The position numbers were made by a program, and so were the translations under genes. A stretch of 64,000 nt of DNA from Corallococcus interemptor (GTDB taxonomy: Bacteria; Myxococcota; Myxococcia; Myxococcales; Myxococcaceae). Shown here piece after piece: positions 16,755 through 25,029 of this stretch. The notes under the pieces were generated by a model. It ran no database searches. It was not told where the DNA came from and worked only from the letters and a program-made list of their open reading frames with translations. Within the stretch, counting starts at the first letter, position 1. Each line of letters begins with the position of its first letter. Location: positions 22,472-86,471 of the forward strand of contig NZ_RAWM01000026.1 of assembly GCF_003668875.1 (NCBI RefSeq). The letters are read 5' to 3'.

Positions 16755-17745
16755 TCTTCTTCGCCGGGGCCTTCGCCTTCACGGGAGGCCCCGCGGGGAT
16801 GCTGGCCTCGCGCAGCAGCGTGAGCGCCTTCTGGAAGTCCTCCGGCAGGGGGGCCTCCAGGTCCAGCGCCTTGTGGGTGCGCGGGTGTTCGAAGGCCAGA
16901 CGCCACGCGTGCAGCGCCTGCCGTCCCAGCGCCTCCTGCGCCTGGGCCACCGCGCCCTTCGCCTTGCGGCCCGCGCCATAGAGCGCGTCGCACAGGAGGG
17001 GGTGGCCGGCCTCCGCCAGGTGGACGCGGATCTGATGCGTGCGGCCGGTGAGCAGGTCCACCTCCACCAGCGCGGCGCCGTCGAAGGCCTCGCGCACGCG
17101 GAACAAGGTGATGGCGGGCTTGCCCTCCTTCACCTTGCCGGTGAACTTCTGGCGGTGGATGGGGTGGCGGCCGTAGAGCGTCTCGATGCGGCCCTCTCCG
17201 GGCGGCACGCCGTGCACCAGGGCCAGGTACGTCTTCTGGACCTCGCGCGTCTTGAAGGCCTTCTGGAGCGCCACCAGCGCCTGCTCGTGCTTGGCGACGA
17301 CGAGGCAGCCGGTGGTGTCCTTGTCCAGCCGGTGGACGATGCCGGGGCGCAGCTCGCCGCCCACGCCGGCCAGATCCTTCACGCGGTGCAGGAGCGCGTT
17401 GACCAGCGTTCCGGACGCGTGGCCCGCGCCCGGGTGCACCACCATGCCGGCGGCCTTGTCCACCACGACGAGGTCGCGGTCCTCGTGCAGCACGGACACG
17501 GGCAGCGCTTCGGCCTGGGGAATCGCGGCGACGGGCGCGGGGACGTGGAGCTGTAGCACCTCGCCCCCGCGCAGGCGCTGCGCGGCCTTGGCGGGCTTGC
17601 CGTCGGACAGGACGTGCCCGTCGGCGATGAGGCCCTGGAGGCGGGAGCGGGTGAGGTCCGGGAACGCGCGGGCCAGGTACGCATCCAGCCGCTCGCCCCG
17701 GGCTTCGGGGAGGGCGCGGTGCTCGCGCGTGTCGGGTGGGGCCAC
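16735..17745 (-). CDS. rluD: RluA/RluD-family 23S rRNA pseudouridine synthase
   Basis: A 336-residue enzyme that isomerises uridine to pseudouridine in 23S rRNA. It has an N-terminal S4 RNA-binding domain (residues about 15-70, GERLDAYLARAFPDLTRSRLQ) and the catalytic domain with HRLDKDTTG, catalytic aspartate at residue 141, followed by KTYLALVHG and GRTHQIRVH. The tail is Lys/Ala rich (KAKAPAKKTTGRKR). RluD (helix 69 modification) is the likeliest assignment, RluC being less likely. The gene follows the 87-residue gene by 11 bases. Confidence 0.9.
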   Translation of the reverse strand: MAPPDTREHRALPEARGERLDAYLARAFPDLTRSRLQGLIADGHVLSDGKPAKAAQRLRGGEVLQLHVPAPVAAIPQAEALPVSVLHEDRDLVVVDKAAGMVVHPGAGHASGTLVNALLHRVKDLAGVGGELRPGIVHRLDKDTTGCLVVAKHEQALVALQKAFKTREVQKTYLALVHGVPPGEGRIETLYGRHPIHRQKFTGKVKEGKPAITLFRVREAFDGAALVEVDLLTGRTHQIRVHLAEAGHPLLCDALYGAGRKAKGAVAQAQEALGRQALHAWRLAFEHPRTHKALDLEAPLPEDFQKALTLLREASIPAGPPVKAKAPAKKTTGRKR

Positions 17746-17756
17746 GGCGGCGGGCG

Positions 17757-18020
17757 CTACCAGATCTTCGACTTCACGTGCGCCTTGGAGCGCAGCACGA
17801 TGTCGTTGATGGCGCGCTCGAAGAAGTTCGCCTGGGTGCTGATCTCCGCGCTCACGCGGCTCTTGTAGAGCGCGCGCCCCTCTTCCAGTTCCTCCTTGAG
17901 GACCTCGAAAAGGTTGTCCTGCTCGATGCCCTTGATGATCTTCTGCTCGTTGTAGAGCGAGATATCGGAGGCGATCGCGCGAGCGAGTCGCATCGCCTTG
18001 ACCTTTTCCTCTTCCGTCAT
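17757..18020 (-). CDS. Conserved 87-residue helical protein
   Basis: A small charged, all-helical cytosolic protein (MTEEEKVKAMRLARAIASDI..., ending HVKSKIW). It has no recognised domain; the regular hydrophobic spacing and strong conservation-like composition suggest a real gene. The ATG at 18020 has no Shine-Dalgarno and lies eight bases after a -10 box, predicting a leaderless message that probably continues into the rluD-type gene. Confidence 0.85.
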   Translation of the reverse strand: MTEEEKVKAMRLARAIASDISLYNEQKIIKGIEQDNLFEVLKEELEEGRALYKSRVSAEISTQANFFERAINDIVLRSKAHVKSKIW

Positions 18021-18028
18021 CGTGCCAC

Positions 18029-18057
18029 TACTTAGGCACCCACCCCGTGCGAGTCAA
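18029..18057 (-). promoter_or_regulatory. Leaderless promoter of the 87-residue gene
   Basis: TTGACT (18052-18057) and TAAGTA (18029-18034) with a 17-nt spacer on the minus strand; the ATG follows eight bases after the -10, so transcription should begin at or next to the start codon. Confidence 0.6.
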
Positions 18058-18075
18058 CTTTTCCCGTCGCACGGG
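18044..18075. promoter_or_regulatory. Inverted repeat overlapping the -35 at 18052
   Basis: CCCGTGCGA, 14 bases, TCGCACGGG: perfect nine-base arms. The -35 hexamer of the promoter at 18029 lies mostly in the spacer and edge of the left arm. It could be an operator or the terminator of the J-like/HTH gene, which ends 23 bases away. Confidence 0.5.
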
Positions 18076-18097
18076 AGGGGGGCTGGCCGACTGCCGG

Positions 18098-19609
18098 TCA
18101 ACGGCCCGACTTGGCGGGTTTCTCGGAGAACAGCGCGAGGTAGCTCTTGGACACACGCAGGGGGTCCAGGCCCAGCTCGCGGGCCAGGTTCATGAGGATG
18201 CCCCGCAGGTACACCGTGGTGGGGAGCGCGGAGTAGCGGTCCGCCTCCACGTTCTCCAGGTGACGCACGGAGATGCGGGTGCGGTCCGCCAGCTGGTGGA
18301 TGGACAGGCCGCGGGCCTCGCGGACGCGGCGCAGCAGCTCGCCGTTGAACTCGGCGTCGGACGGGATGTCCACGCCCCGGGGGCGGGCGTCGCGGACCTT
18401 GGCGGCCACCTGGGCCAGCGCGGACTCGGCGGTCGCGATGGCGGAGTCCTGGGCCAGGACCTGGGCGTCCCCGAGCTTGCGGACCGTGGGGCTCTTCACG
18501 CTGCCCGGCCCCGTGGGGCCGTTCTGCGCCGGACGCGAGTCGATGGGCCGCGACGTCAGGGGCCGCACGGCGGCGCGGGTGGCCCCGGTGGCCGGGATCC
18601 GGGCCAGCGCGCTGGTGCTGGCGTCCAGGGCCGGCGTCGCCGGGGCGGGGTTCGGCTCCGACTCGCCCTGGGTGGTCGTGACAGCGGGCGCGTCCGGCTC
18701 CGGCGCGGGGCTGGCGGCCACGGTCTCCGGGGCCTGGGGTTCGGCGGCAGGCGAGGCGCTGGCTTCCGGCGCGGGCTGGGGCTCCGGGACCTCGGTGGCC
18801 TCGGCGGCGACAGCCACCTCGGCGGCCACCGGAGTCTCCACGGGGGCGCTCCCGGAAGCGGGTGCGGCCTCCTGCGGGGCGTCCACCGGCGGGGCGGCGA
18901 CCGCCGGGGGCTCGGCGGGAGCGGAGGACTCGGCCTCCACGGCCGGGGCTTCGGCTCCCCTGCCCTGGCCGCGCAGCGGAGTGGCGGGGACGTAGACGAA
19001 CGACAGGCTCCGGGTGAACGAGGCACGGAAGGCATCCACCACCGCCACGCCCCCCACCGTCACCGGCTCGGAGGGCACGACTGGCGCGTCCATCCCCGAG
19101 GCCTCCTGCCGCTTCGACTCTTCAGCCCGCATCCGCTCCTCGCTCTTTCCAGGCGTCCCGCTCGTGCGCGGGGCCTCCCCTTCGTTGTCGTTCACGGTCG
19201 CCGCGGCCTTCAGTCGCGACTCCGCCTCCAACCGTTCGGCGTCCACCGCGCCCGCGGCCTTCGCCAGCGCCGCCGCCGCGGTGGCCAGGGCCTCCGCGAC
19301 GCGCGCCGCCGAATCCACCTTGTCCGCGGCCTCCGCCGTCGCGGCCGCCTTCGACAGCCGCTCCGTGGACAGGCCGATGGAGCGGTCATACTCGACGCGC
19401 AGGTCCGCGTCGGTGAGCATCTCCATCGCTTCGTTCATCCGTTCACGCAGCGCCGCCACCTGATCCGGATCCCCCAGCGCGTACACCGCGATGGAATCCG
19501 GCGAATACAGCTCCATCAGGCGCTCGTGGGCCGCGCGGATCTCCGCGTCGCTGGCCGTGGGCGGCACCTCCAGGAGCTCGTAGTAGGTCTGCTGCGCGAA
19601 GGGCTTCAT
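18098..19609 (-). CDS. J-like / Pro-Ala-rich / HTH protein (RodZ-type HTH)
   Basis: A 503-residue protein of three parts. Residues about 5-75 resemble a J domain (YYELLEVPPTASDAEIRAAHERL ... YDRS) but the essential HPD is SPD, so it is unlikely to stimulate Hsp70. Residues about 100-400 are an Ala/Pro/Glu-rich low-complexity linker. Residues about 420-500 are a RodZ-type HTH_25 domain (LLRRVREARGLSIHQLADRTRIS ... YLRGILMNLARELGLD). No membrane segment is visible, unlike true RodZ. The ATG overlaps the stop of the ParA-like gene (ATGA), indicating coupled translation and a joint function, perhaps in positioning or polarity. Confidence 0.88.
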   Translation of the reverse strand: MKPFAQQTYYELLEVPPTASDAEIRAAHERLMELYSPDSIAVYALGDPDQVAALRERMNEAMEMLTDADLRVEYDRSIGLSTERLSKAAATAEAADKVDSAARVAEALATAAAALAKAAGAVDAERLEAESRLKAAATVNDNEGEAPRTSGTPGKSEERMRAEESKRQEASGMDAPVVPSEPVTVGGVAVVDAFRASFTRSLSFVYVPATPLRGQGRGAEAPAVEAESSAPAEPPAVAAPPVDAPQEAAPASGSAPVETPVAAEVAVAAEATEVPEPQPAPEASASPAAEPQAPETVAASPAPEPDAPAVTTTQGESEPNPAPATPALDASTSALARIPATGATRAAVRPLTSRPIDSRPAQNGPTGPGSVKSPTVRKLGDAQVLAQDSAIATAESALAQVAAKVRDARPRGVDIPSDAEFNGELLRRVREARGLSIHQLADRTRISVRHLENVEADRYSALPTTVYLRGILMNLARELGLDPLRVSKSYLALFSEKPAKSGR

Positions 19610-20652
19610 GGGATGGCGGACTCGGGGGAAAGGCCGTCGAGCGTCAGGATGCGCGCGGCGATGCGCTTCAGGCCCTGGGACACGGGGGAATCGGGCCGCT
19701 CGAGCAGCACCGGCTTGCGCTTGCGCACCGCTCTCCACGCCTCGTCGTCGTGGCGCAGGGCGCCCAGGTCATCCATGTCGATGCCGAAGAACTTCTTCCA
19801 GGCGGACACCATCGCTGCGCCGACCTTCTCGTCCGCGTCCGTGCGCGCCTGGTTCACGACGAGCCGTACGTGGAACGCGGCCAGCTCCCGCTCCAGCCGC
19901 TCCGCGTCGGAAGGGGCCTTGCGCCGCACCTGCTCGACGATGTCGTGCAGCGTCCGCAAGGCGCCCTCGCGGGTGGACAGCGCGCCTTCGACCATGTCCT
20001 GGATGCCGTAGCGCGCCTCCGTCTGCTGGAGCTTGCGGAAGAAGGCCGCCTTGACGAAGCGGTACGCGTTCTCCACGGACGTGGGCTCCGGCAGCACGAC
20101 GAGCAGTCCGTGATCCGCGATGAGGAAGAAGTCGAGCGTGTTGAAGCTGGTGCCCGCGCCCAGGTCCAGGATGAGGTAGTCCGCCGTCGTCTGCGTCAAG
20201 AGCGTGCGAAGCAGCTTCTGCTTCTGCGCGTACTTGAGGTTCGCCGCGTCCAGCGAGTCCTGCGCGCCGGCGATGAGCGACAGCCCGGGCACGCCGGTGG
20301 AGACCATCACCTCTTCGAGGTTCGCCTTCCCGCGCCGCAGGAAGTCCGACAGCGTGGCCTCCGGAGGGCCCACGCCCAGGCAGGTGTGCAGGTTGGCGCC
20401 GCCCAGGTCGGCGTCCACGAGCAGCACCTTCTGGCCTGCCTGCGCGAGCGCGACGCCCAGGTTCGCGGACACCATCGACTTGCCGATGCCGCCCTTGCCG
20501 CCGCCCACCGCGATGATCCGCCGCGCTCGTGCGCGGCGAGCAAGCCCCGCGGGCCCCGAAGGCGACACGTCATTTCCCGCGCGTGGCGAAGGGCCAGCAA
20601 GCGCGGCGGGATTGGCTGGAGGCAAGGGGGCGGGCTTCACGGAGGCTCGCAT
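19606..20652 (-). CDS. ParA/MinD-family ATPase
   Basis: A 348-residue P-loop ATPase with a deviant Walker A (GGKGGIGKS) typical of the ParA/MinD/FlhG family, switch I VDADLGGANLHTCLG and Walker B DYLILDLGAGTSF. The long N-terminal Pro/Ala tail (about 35 residues) is unusual. Such ATPases form dimers that bind DNA or membrane and position cargo. It overlaps the J-like/HTH gene downstream, which is its probable partner. Two starts are possible: ATG at 20652 with AGGA upstream, preferred, or GTG at 20682. No chromosome-partition parB or flagellar genes are nearby. Confidence 0.92.
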   Translation of the reverse strand: MRASVKPAPLPPANPAALAGPSPRAGNDVSPSGPAGLARRARARRIIAVGGGKGGIGKSMVSANLGVALAQAGQKVLLVDADLGGANLHTCLGVGPPEATLSDFLRRGKANLEEVMVSTGVPGLSLIAGAQDSLDAANLKYAQKQKLLRTLLTQTTADYLILDLGAGTSFNTLDFFLIADHGLLVVLPEPTSVENAYRFVKAAFFRKLQQTEARYGIQDMVEGALSTREGALRTLHDIVEQVRRKAPSDAERLERELAAFHVRLVVNQARTDADEKVGAAMVSAWKKFFGIDMDDLGALRHDDEAWRAVRKRKPVLLERPDSPVSQGLKRIAARILTLDGLSPESAIP

Positions 20653-20775
20653 CAAAGCCCGTCCTACCGCCCGAGTCGACACCCCGCCATTTCACGGCCG
20701 CCCCCTGTAGCACCGGCGGCCCGCGCCCCGGCGCCAGGAGGCTCGGGGAGCAGGCGGCCGGGAGACCGTTCGCTG

Positions 20776-21369
20776 TCACTCGTCGAGCAGCTCGACGTTC
20801 CAGTACGACACGTCCGCGAGGTGTAGGAACGGCAGCCACTCACGGTAGGTGACCTTGCGGATGGCGCCGCGGAACAGCGGCGTCCAGCGCGGGCGCACGG
20901 GCTTCTTGAGCAGCCGCATCCCGGCCTGTTCCGGCGTCCGTCCGCCCTTCTTCAGGTTGCAGGGCACGCACGAGCACACGACGTTCTCCCACGTCGTCTT
21001 GCCGCCCTGGGTGCGCGGGTTGACGTGGTCCAGATTGAGCTCGGGGCGGGGCAGCTGCTTCGCGCAGTACTGGCAGGTGTCGTTGTCGCGCGCATAGATG
21101 TTGAGGCGCGAGAAGCGCACCTTGGCGCGCGGCAGGTGGTCATACGCGCCGAGCACGAGGACGCGCGGGACGCGGATGGTGCGGTCGATGGTGGTGATGC
21201 TGTCCTGGGTGGCGCTGAGGGCGGCCCAGTCCTCGAACTCATACAGGCGGTACTGCTCGTCGATGGCTTTGGCGACGCCCTGATACAGCAGGGAAAAAGC
21301 CCGTTTGACCGACGTCACGTGAACCGGTTGGTAGTACCGGTTTAAAACGAGCACGGCGCTGTTGATCAT
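20776..21369 (-). CDS. HNH endonuclease family protein
   Basis: A 197-residue protein with an HNH core: CQYC, then LNLDHVNPRTQGGKTTWENVV and CVPCNLKKG. The four cysteines form the usual structural zinc site and LDHV...GG...N supplies the metal-binding catalytic residues. The N-terminus begins INSAVLVLNRYYQPVHVTSVKRA, which is shared by a broad family of stand-alone bacterial HNH proteins of unknown role. The start is six bases after the selA stop, so the two are probably co-transcribed, although a functional link is not evident. Confidence 0.9.
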   Translation of the reverse strand: MINSAVLVLNRYYQPVHVTSVKRAFSLLYQGVAKAIDEQYRLYEFEDWAALSATQDSITTIDRTIRVPRVLVLGAYDHLPRAKVRFSRLNIYARDNDTCQYCAKQLPRPELNLDHVNPRTQGGKTTWENVVCSCVPCNLKKGGRTPEQAGMRLLKKPVRPRWTPLFRGAIRKVTYREWLPFLHLADVSYWNVELLDE

Positions 21370-21375
21370 GGCTGG

Positions 21376-22761
21376 CTATCCCGAACGGGCGGCCGCCACA
21401 GCCTGCGCGACCTGCCCCAGGTCCTCCTCTGAGAGACACCGGACGTCGAGAACGACCTCGTCATCCGCAATCCTGCCAATAACCGGCACCTCGGCTTCGC
21501 GCAGACGTTCCAGGAATACTTTCGGCGCTACTACGGTGAGGCTGCAAGCGTAGGAAGGCAACCGGGACAGAGGCATGGCACCTCCTCCCACCTGTCCATC
21601 CACGGACACCACGCGGCCCACAATGCCGCGCGCCGCGAGCAGGGCCGCCAGGCGTTCGGCACGGGCTTGCAACACAGCCGGTTGCTGGGTGAGCAGGCTT
21701 TGGGTGGGGACCGCCTCCGGGCGGCCATCCCGGTACAGCTCCAGCGTCGCCTCCAGCGCCGCGACCGTCATCTTGTCGACACGCAGCGCACGTGTGAGCG
21801 GGTGGGATTTGATGCGCTTGAGCAGGTCCGCCCGGCCCACGACGACGCCGGCCTGGGGTCCGCCGAGCAGCTTGTCGCCGGAGAACGCGACGACGTCCGC
21901 CCCATCACGGATGGCCTGCCCCACGGTGGGTTCCGAAGTGAGGCCCGGGCCGGACAGGGGCACGAGCGCGCCGGAGCCCAGGTCCTGGAACACAGGCACG
22001 TCACGGGAACGTCCCAGTTCGGTGAGCTCCGCGAGGGACGCCTCTTCCGTGAAGCCGACGAGCGCGAAGTTGGAGCGGTGGACCTTCACGATGAGGCCGG
22101 TGTCCGGGCTCAAGGCATTGGCATAGTCCGCGCGGCGGGTGCGGTTGGTGGTGCCGACCTCCACGAGCTTCGCGCCAGACTGGCGCATGACGTCCGGGAT
22201 GCGGAAGCCGCCGCCGATTTCGACGAGCTCACCGCGGGACACGATGCATTCACGGCCGGAGGCGAGTGCGGCGAGGATGAGCAGCACGGCGCCCGCGCAG
22301 TTGTTGACGACGATGGCGTCCTCCGCGCCGGTGAGCGTGCGCAGGAGGCCGATGAGCGGCGCGTAGCGGCTGCCGCGTTCGCCTTCGTCCAGGTCGTATT
22401 CGAGGTTGGAGTAGCCGCGAGCGACAGCGACGACGCGCTCCACGGCTTCGGGGGCCAGGGGTGCGCGGCCCAGGTTCGTGTGGAGCACGACGCCCGTGGC
22501 GTTGATCACCGGCCGCAGGTTCGGCGTTGCCAGGGAAGCGAGCGCGGCCTCCACGTCCGCGTCCTCGAAGGGGCGCAGGTCACCGGCAAGGAGCCGGGAG
22601 CGCACGCGTTCGACAGCGAGCCGCAGTGCGGCAACCGCGCGCGCATGGGGAAGGTTCGCGAGCCGGGACTCCAGCGACGGCCGCCGGAGGAGTTGTTCGA
22701 TGGAGGGAAGGCCGCGCAGCAACGCGTTCTTGCCATCCGGGGGGTTCGACGCAGCGCCCAT
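21376..22761 (-). CDS. selA: L-seryl-tRNA(Sec) selenium transferase
   Basis: A 461-residue PLP enzyme that converts Ser-tRNA(Sec) to Sec-tRNA(Sec) using selenophosphate. The family pattern is clear: NATGVVLHTNLGRAPL near residue 85, AGYSNLEYDL-like GYSNLEYDLDEGERGSR, and FSGDKLLGGPQAG with the PLP lysine at about residue 297. Length matches SelA (about 460). selB, selD and tRNA-Sec are not in the window. The ATG at 22761 lacks a Shine-Dalgarno and follows a -10 box by seven bases, so the message is predicted to be leaderless. The HNH gene follows directly. Confidence 0.95.
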   Translation of the reverse strand: MGAASNPPDGKNALLRGLPSIEQLLRRPSLESRLANLPHARAVAALRLAVERVRSRLLAGDLRPFEDADVEAALASLATPNLRPVINATGVVLHTNLGRAPLAPEAVERVVAVARGYSNLEYDLDEGERGSRYAPLIGLLRTLTGAEDAIVVNNCAGAVLLILAALASGRECIVSRGELVEIGGGFRIPDVMRQSGAKLVEVGTTNRTRRADYANALSPDTGLIVKVHRSNFALVGFTEEASLAELTELGRSRDVPVFQDLGSGALVPLSGPGLTSEPTVGQAIRDGADVVAFSGDKLLGGPQAGVVVGRADLLKRIKSHPLTRALRVDKMTVAALEATLELYRDGRPEAVPTQSLLTQQPAVLQARAERLAALLAARGIVGRVVSVDGQVGGGAMPLSRLPSYACSLTVVAPKVFLERLREAEVPVIGRIADDEVVLDVRCLSEEDLGQVAQAVAAARSG

Positions 22762-22768
22762 GCCCCGG

Positions 22769-22798
22769 ACTCTACTCCGCCCTTCCCAGCCGTGTCAG
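22769..22798 (-). promoter_or_regulatory. Leaderless promoter of selA
   Basis: CTGACA (22793-22798) and TAGAGT (22769-22774), spacer 18 nt, minus strand. The ATG begins seven bases after the -10, so the first transcribed base should be at or next to the A of the codon. Confidence 0.55.
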
Positions 22799-22822
22799 AG
22801 AACAATCCCAGACATCAAAACG

Positions 22823-23203
22823 TCACCATCCGCCGTAGGGAACCGTGATGGCTTCCATGTAGTGACCGCTGGGGTCCTGGAAGTAGACCCCACGGCCTCC
22901 GTCATGGGTGTTGATCTGGTTCTCCTGGTGGCCGAACGGGTCCGCCCAGTGCTGGATCTTCCGCTCGCGGATCTTCGCGATCAGCGAATCGAAGACCTCC
23001 TCCGTCACCAGGAACGCGTAGTGCTGACCGGAGATGGCGTCCTTCGTGGTCATGTAGTCGAGCGACGCCCCATCCGACAGCTTCACCACGGTGAAGTGCC
23101 CGAAGCGCGTGGGCTCCGGAAGCGCGAGCAACTCCGCGAGGAAGCGCGCGGACGCGACCTGATCCTTCGAGTGGATGATGGTGTGATTGAAGCGGACAGA
23201 CAT
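22823..23203 (-). CDS. VOC-family (glyoxalase/dioxygenase fold) protein
   Basis: A 126-residue single VOC domain: FNHTIIHSKDQVASARFLAELLAL at the N-terminus and GGRGVYFQDPSGHYMEAIT at the C-terminus, giving the His and Glu positions that bind metal in this fold. Substrate unknown; VOC proteins range from glyoxalases to antibiotic-binding proteins. The ATG at 23203 starts the domain properly; a longer frame runs upstream but adds low-complexity sequence. Confidence 0.88.
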   Translation of the reverse strand: MSVRFNHTIIHSKDQVASARFLAELLALPEPTRFGHFTVVKLSDGASLDYMTTKDAISGQHYAFLVTEEVFDSLIAKIRERKIQHWADPFGHQENQINTHDGGRGVYFQDPSGHYMEAITVPYGGW

Positions 23204-23559
23204 GGTGGGCCCCCTGCATGGACGACGAGGTTCATCCATACCCCACTCCGCAGGAGCTTGTGCATGGCTTCTTGTTGCCCTGGGGCCCTCTTGTAAGGCC
23301 ATGCCTTTCCATCGAAGCATCGGCAGTTGAAAGTCATTGGCCGAAGGGGTGAGTCATGGCGCGTTCAAAAGCCAAGGCGGCGAAGCAGAACAGCCCTGCT
23401 CCATCCCCCGTCCCGTCCGCCACAAGTCTTTGAACCGACATTACCGACAAGCGTCCTGGGCAGGCCCTGAGCGAGTCTGTAGAAATGGGGGCAATCATTG
23501 GGCGACTGACACGAGCTCCAGCTGTCGGGGGCACGTTCAGCGCCAACACAGGAGCAACC
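23204..23559. other. Intergenic region between the VOC gene and a lipoprotein gene
   Basis: 356 bases without a certain gene. The only coding-like element is the short plus-strand frame at 23356-23433. The last bases hold the AGGAG site of the lipoprotein gene at 23560. Confidence 0.5.
23356..23433 (+). CDS. Possible 25-residue basic peptide
   Basis: ATG to TGA encodes MARSKAKAAKQ followed by a Ser/Pro-rich tail, with a GAAGGGG site about seven bases upstream. The lysine-rich start resembles a small nucleic-acid-binding or ribosome-associated peptide, but the frame is short enough to be chance in GC-rich DNA. Confidence 0.25.
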   Translation: MARSKAKAAKQNSPAPSPVPSATSL

Positions 23560-23877
23560 ATGTCAAGCATTCTGCGGAGTGTACTGGCAGCAATCTTTCT
23601 GGTGGGCTGTGGTGTGGCGACCGATGTGGCCCCAGAGGCAGAACTCGCTTCCAGAAAGGATGGAATCTCTGCCTGTCTTCCGGGGGCCGCTCCGTACTCC
23701 ACCTGTAGTGGAGGGAACGGCGTCTGCATCTATGTCGAGAATGGGAGTTCCGACGCCGACTGCCGCCCTTTGTGCAAGTTTGGCTGCGGCAAAGATGATT
23801 GCTGCACGGGTTATGGGCCCGCAGACTACTGCAATTCGCATAACAGAGGCTGCCCCAGCTACCCGCCGCCGCAGTAG
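23560..23877 (+). CDS. Small cysteine-rich lipoprotein
   Basis: A 105-residue protein: signal peptide with lipobox (LAAIFLVGC), a short linker and a mature domain with ten or so cysteines (CLPG..., CSGGNGVC, CRPLCKFGCGKDDCC, YCNSHNRGC). The paired-Cys spacing suggests a disulfide-knotted surface domain. The ATG at 23560 follows AGGAG by five bases. Related-looking small lipoproteins occur at 41606 and 42091. Function unknown. Confidence 0.8.
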   Translation: MSSILRSVLAAIFLVGCGVATDVAPEAELASRKDGISACLPGAAPYSTCSGGNGVCIYVENGSSDADCRPLCKFGCGKDDCCTGYGPADYCNSHNRGCPSYPPPQ

Positions 23878-23978
23878 TCGTTCCCGACCTCCTGCGCGGA
23901 GTTTCCTCACTTCGGCTGTATGTTCAGATGACTCGCCTGCTGGGCATCGGAGAGGCCACAGTCAGGCGAGTGCTGCGG

Positions 23979-25016
23979 CTAGCGGCGAGGCACCGCGTGG
24001 TGGAGCACCAGCGGCCACAGCTTCGCCAATTCAGCGCGCAGCACCGTGGCACTCGCGTAACGCTCCTCCGGGCGCTTCCGCATCAGCCTGACCACGACCT
24101 GCTCAAAGGCCTCCGGCAGCTCCGGCCGCAGCTTCCTCGGAGGCACGGCCGTCTCCTGCACGTGCATCAGCATCAGCGGCACCGGCTGCGCATGCCGGAA
24201 CGGCAACTGCCCCGTGAGCAGCTCATACGCGACCACACCCAAGGCATACAGGTCCGTGGCCGGTGCCACCTCCGCCCCTGTCACCTGCTCCGGCGCCATG
24301 TACTCCGGCGTCCCCAGCGTCGCGCCCTGGGCCGTGTTGCCCATCACATGCGCGCTCTTGGCCAGACCGAAATCCATCAACTTCAGCACGCCCGTGCGCG
24401 TGATGAACAGGTTCCCCGGCTTCACGTCCCGGTGCAGCACGCCGTGCGCGTGCGCGTGCTCCAGCGCCACCGTGGCGTGCGTCAGCCACCGCAACGCATT
24501 GGCCAGCGTGGGGCGCCCCTCCATCATCACCTGCCGCAGGTCCCTCCCCTCCAGCAGCTCCACCGTCAGGTAATGCCGCTCTCCATCCGAGCCCACGTCG
24601 AACACATGCAGGATGTTCACGTGCTCCAGCGCCCGGGCGTGCTCCACCTCCTGGCGGAAGCGCGTCACCAACGCCTCATCCGCGTACGGCACCGCCAGCA
24701 CCTTCAGCGCCACGCGCTGCTGCTTCTTCACATCCAGCGCCTGGTACACCGCCGACGTGCCGCCCACGCCCAGCCACCGCTCCACCTGATAGCGCCCCGC
24801 CACCACCTGCCCCGGGACCAATCCCTGGTGCAGGGGCGTGGGGGGCCGGGGCGTCACCGCCCCCTGGAGCAACGTCCCGCCCGGTGACACGGGCGTGCGC
24901 ACCTGCGGCAGCGTCGGTTCGGACCCGTCCTCGGCCACGGCGTTGCCCGGCCGCGCGTTCAGCGCCTCCGGGCCCAGGTAGGTCAGGCCTCCGCTGTCTC
25001 GGTCCTTGGAATGCAC
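23979..25016 (-). CDS. Serine/threonine protein kinase (Hanks type)
   Basis: A 345-residue soluble kinase. A 75-residue N-terminal tail precedes the kinase domain (about 78-340): glycine loop LGVGGTSAVY, VALKVL lysine, catalytic loop HRDVKPGN, DFGLAK, and GTPEYMAPEQ. No membrane segment or sensor domain follows, so it is a cytosolic kinase. The start is a GTG at 25016 with GGGGAGG upstream, 13 bases after the stop of the flavodiiron-like gene, so the kinase is likely translated from the same message and may be controlled by it. Confidence 0.93.
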   Translation of the reverse strand: MHSKDRDSGGLTYLGPEALNARPGNAVAEDGSEPTLPQVRTPVSPGGTLLQGAVTPRPPTPLHQGLVPGQVVAGRYQVERWLGVGGTSAVYQALDVKKQQRVALKVLAVPYADEALVTRFRQEVEHARALEHVNILHVFDVGSDGERHYLTVELLEGRDLRQVMMEGRPTLANALRWLTHATVALEHAHAHGVLHRDVKPGNLFITRTGVLKLMDFGLAKSAHVMGNTAQGATLGTPEYMAPEQVTGAEVAPATDLYALGVVAYELLTGQLPFRHAQPVPLMLMHVQETAVPPRKLRPELPEAFEQVVVRLMRKRPEERYASATVLRAELAKLWPLVLHHAVPRR

Positions 25017-25029
25017 CCGCCCTCCCCTC

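Noticed and set aside
18098..19609. Functional DnaJ co-chaperone
   Set aside because: The invariant HPD is SPD and no Gly/Phe or zinc region follows.
23334..23729. 131-codon minus-strand frame over the intergenic gap and lipoprotein start
   Set aside because: No binding site, low-complexity composition, and it runs antisense to a convincing lipoprotein gene.
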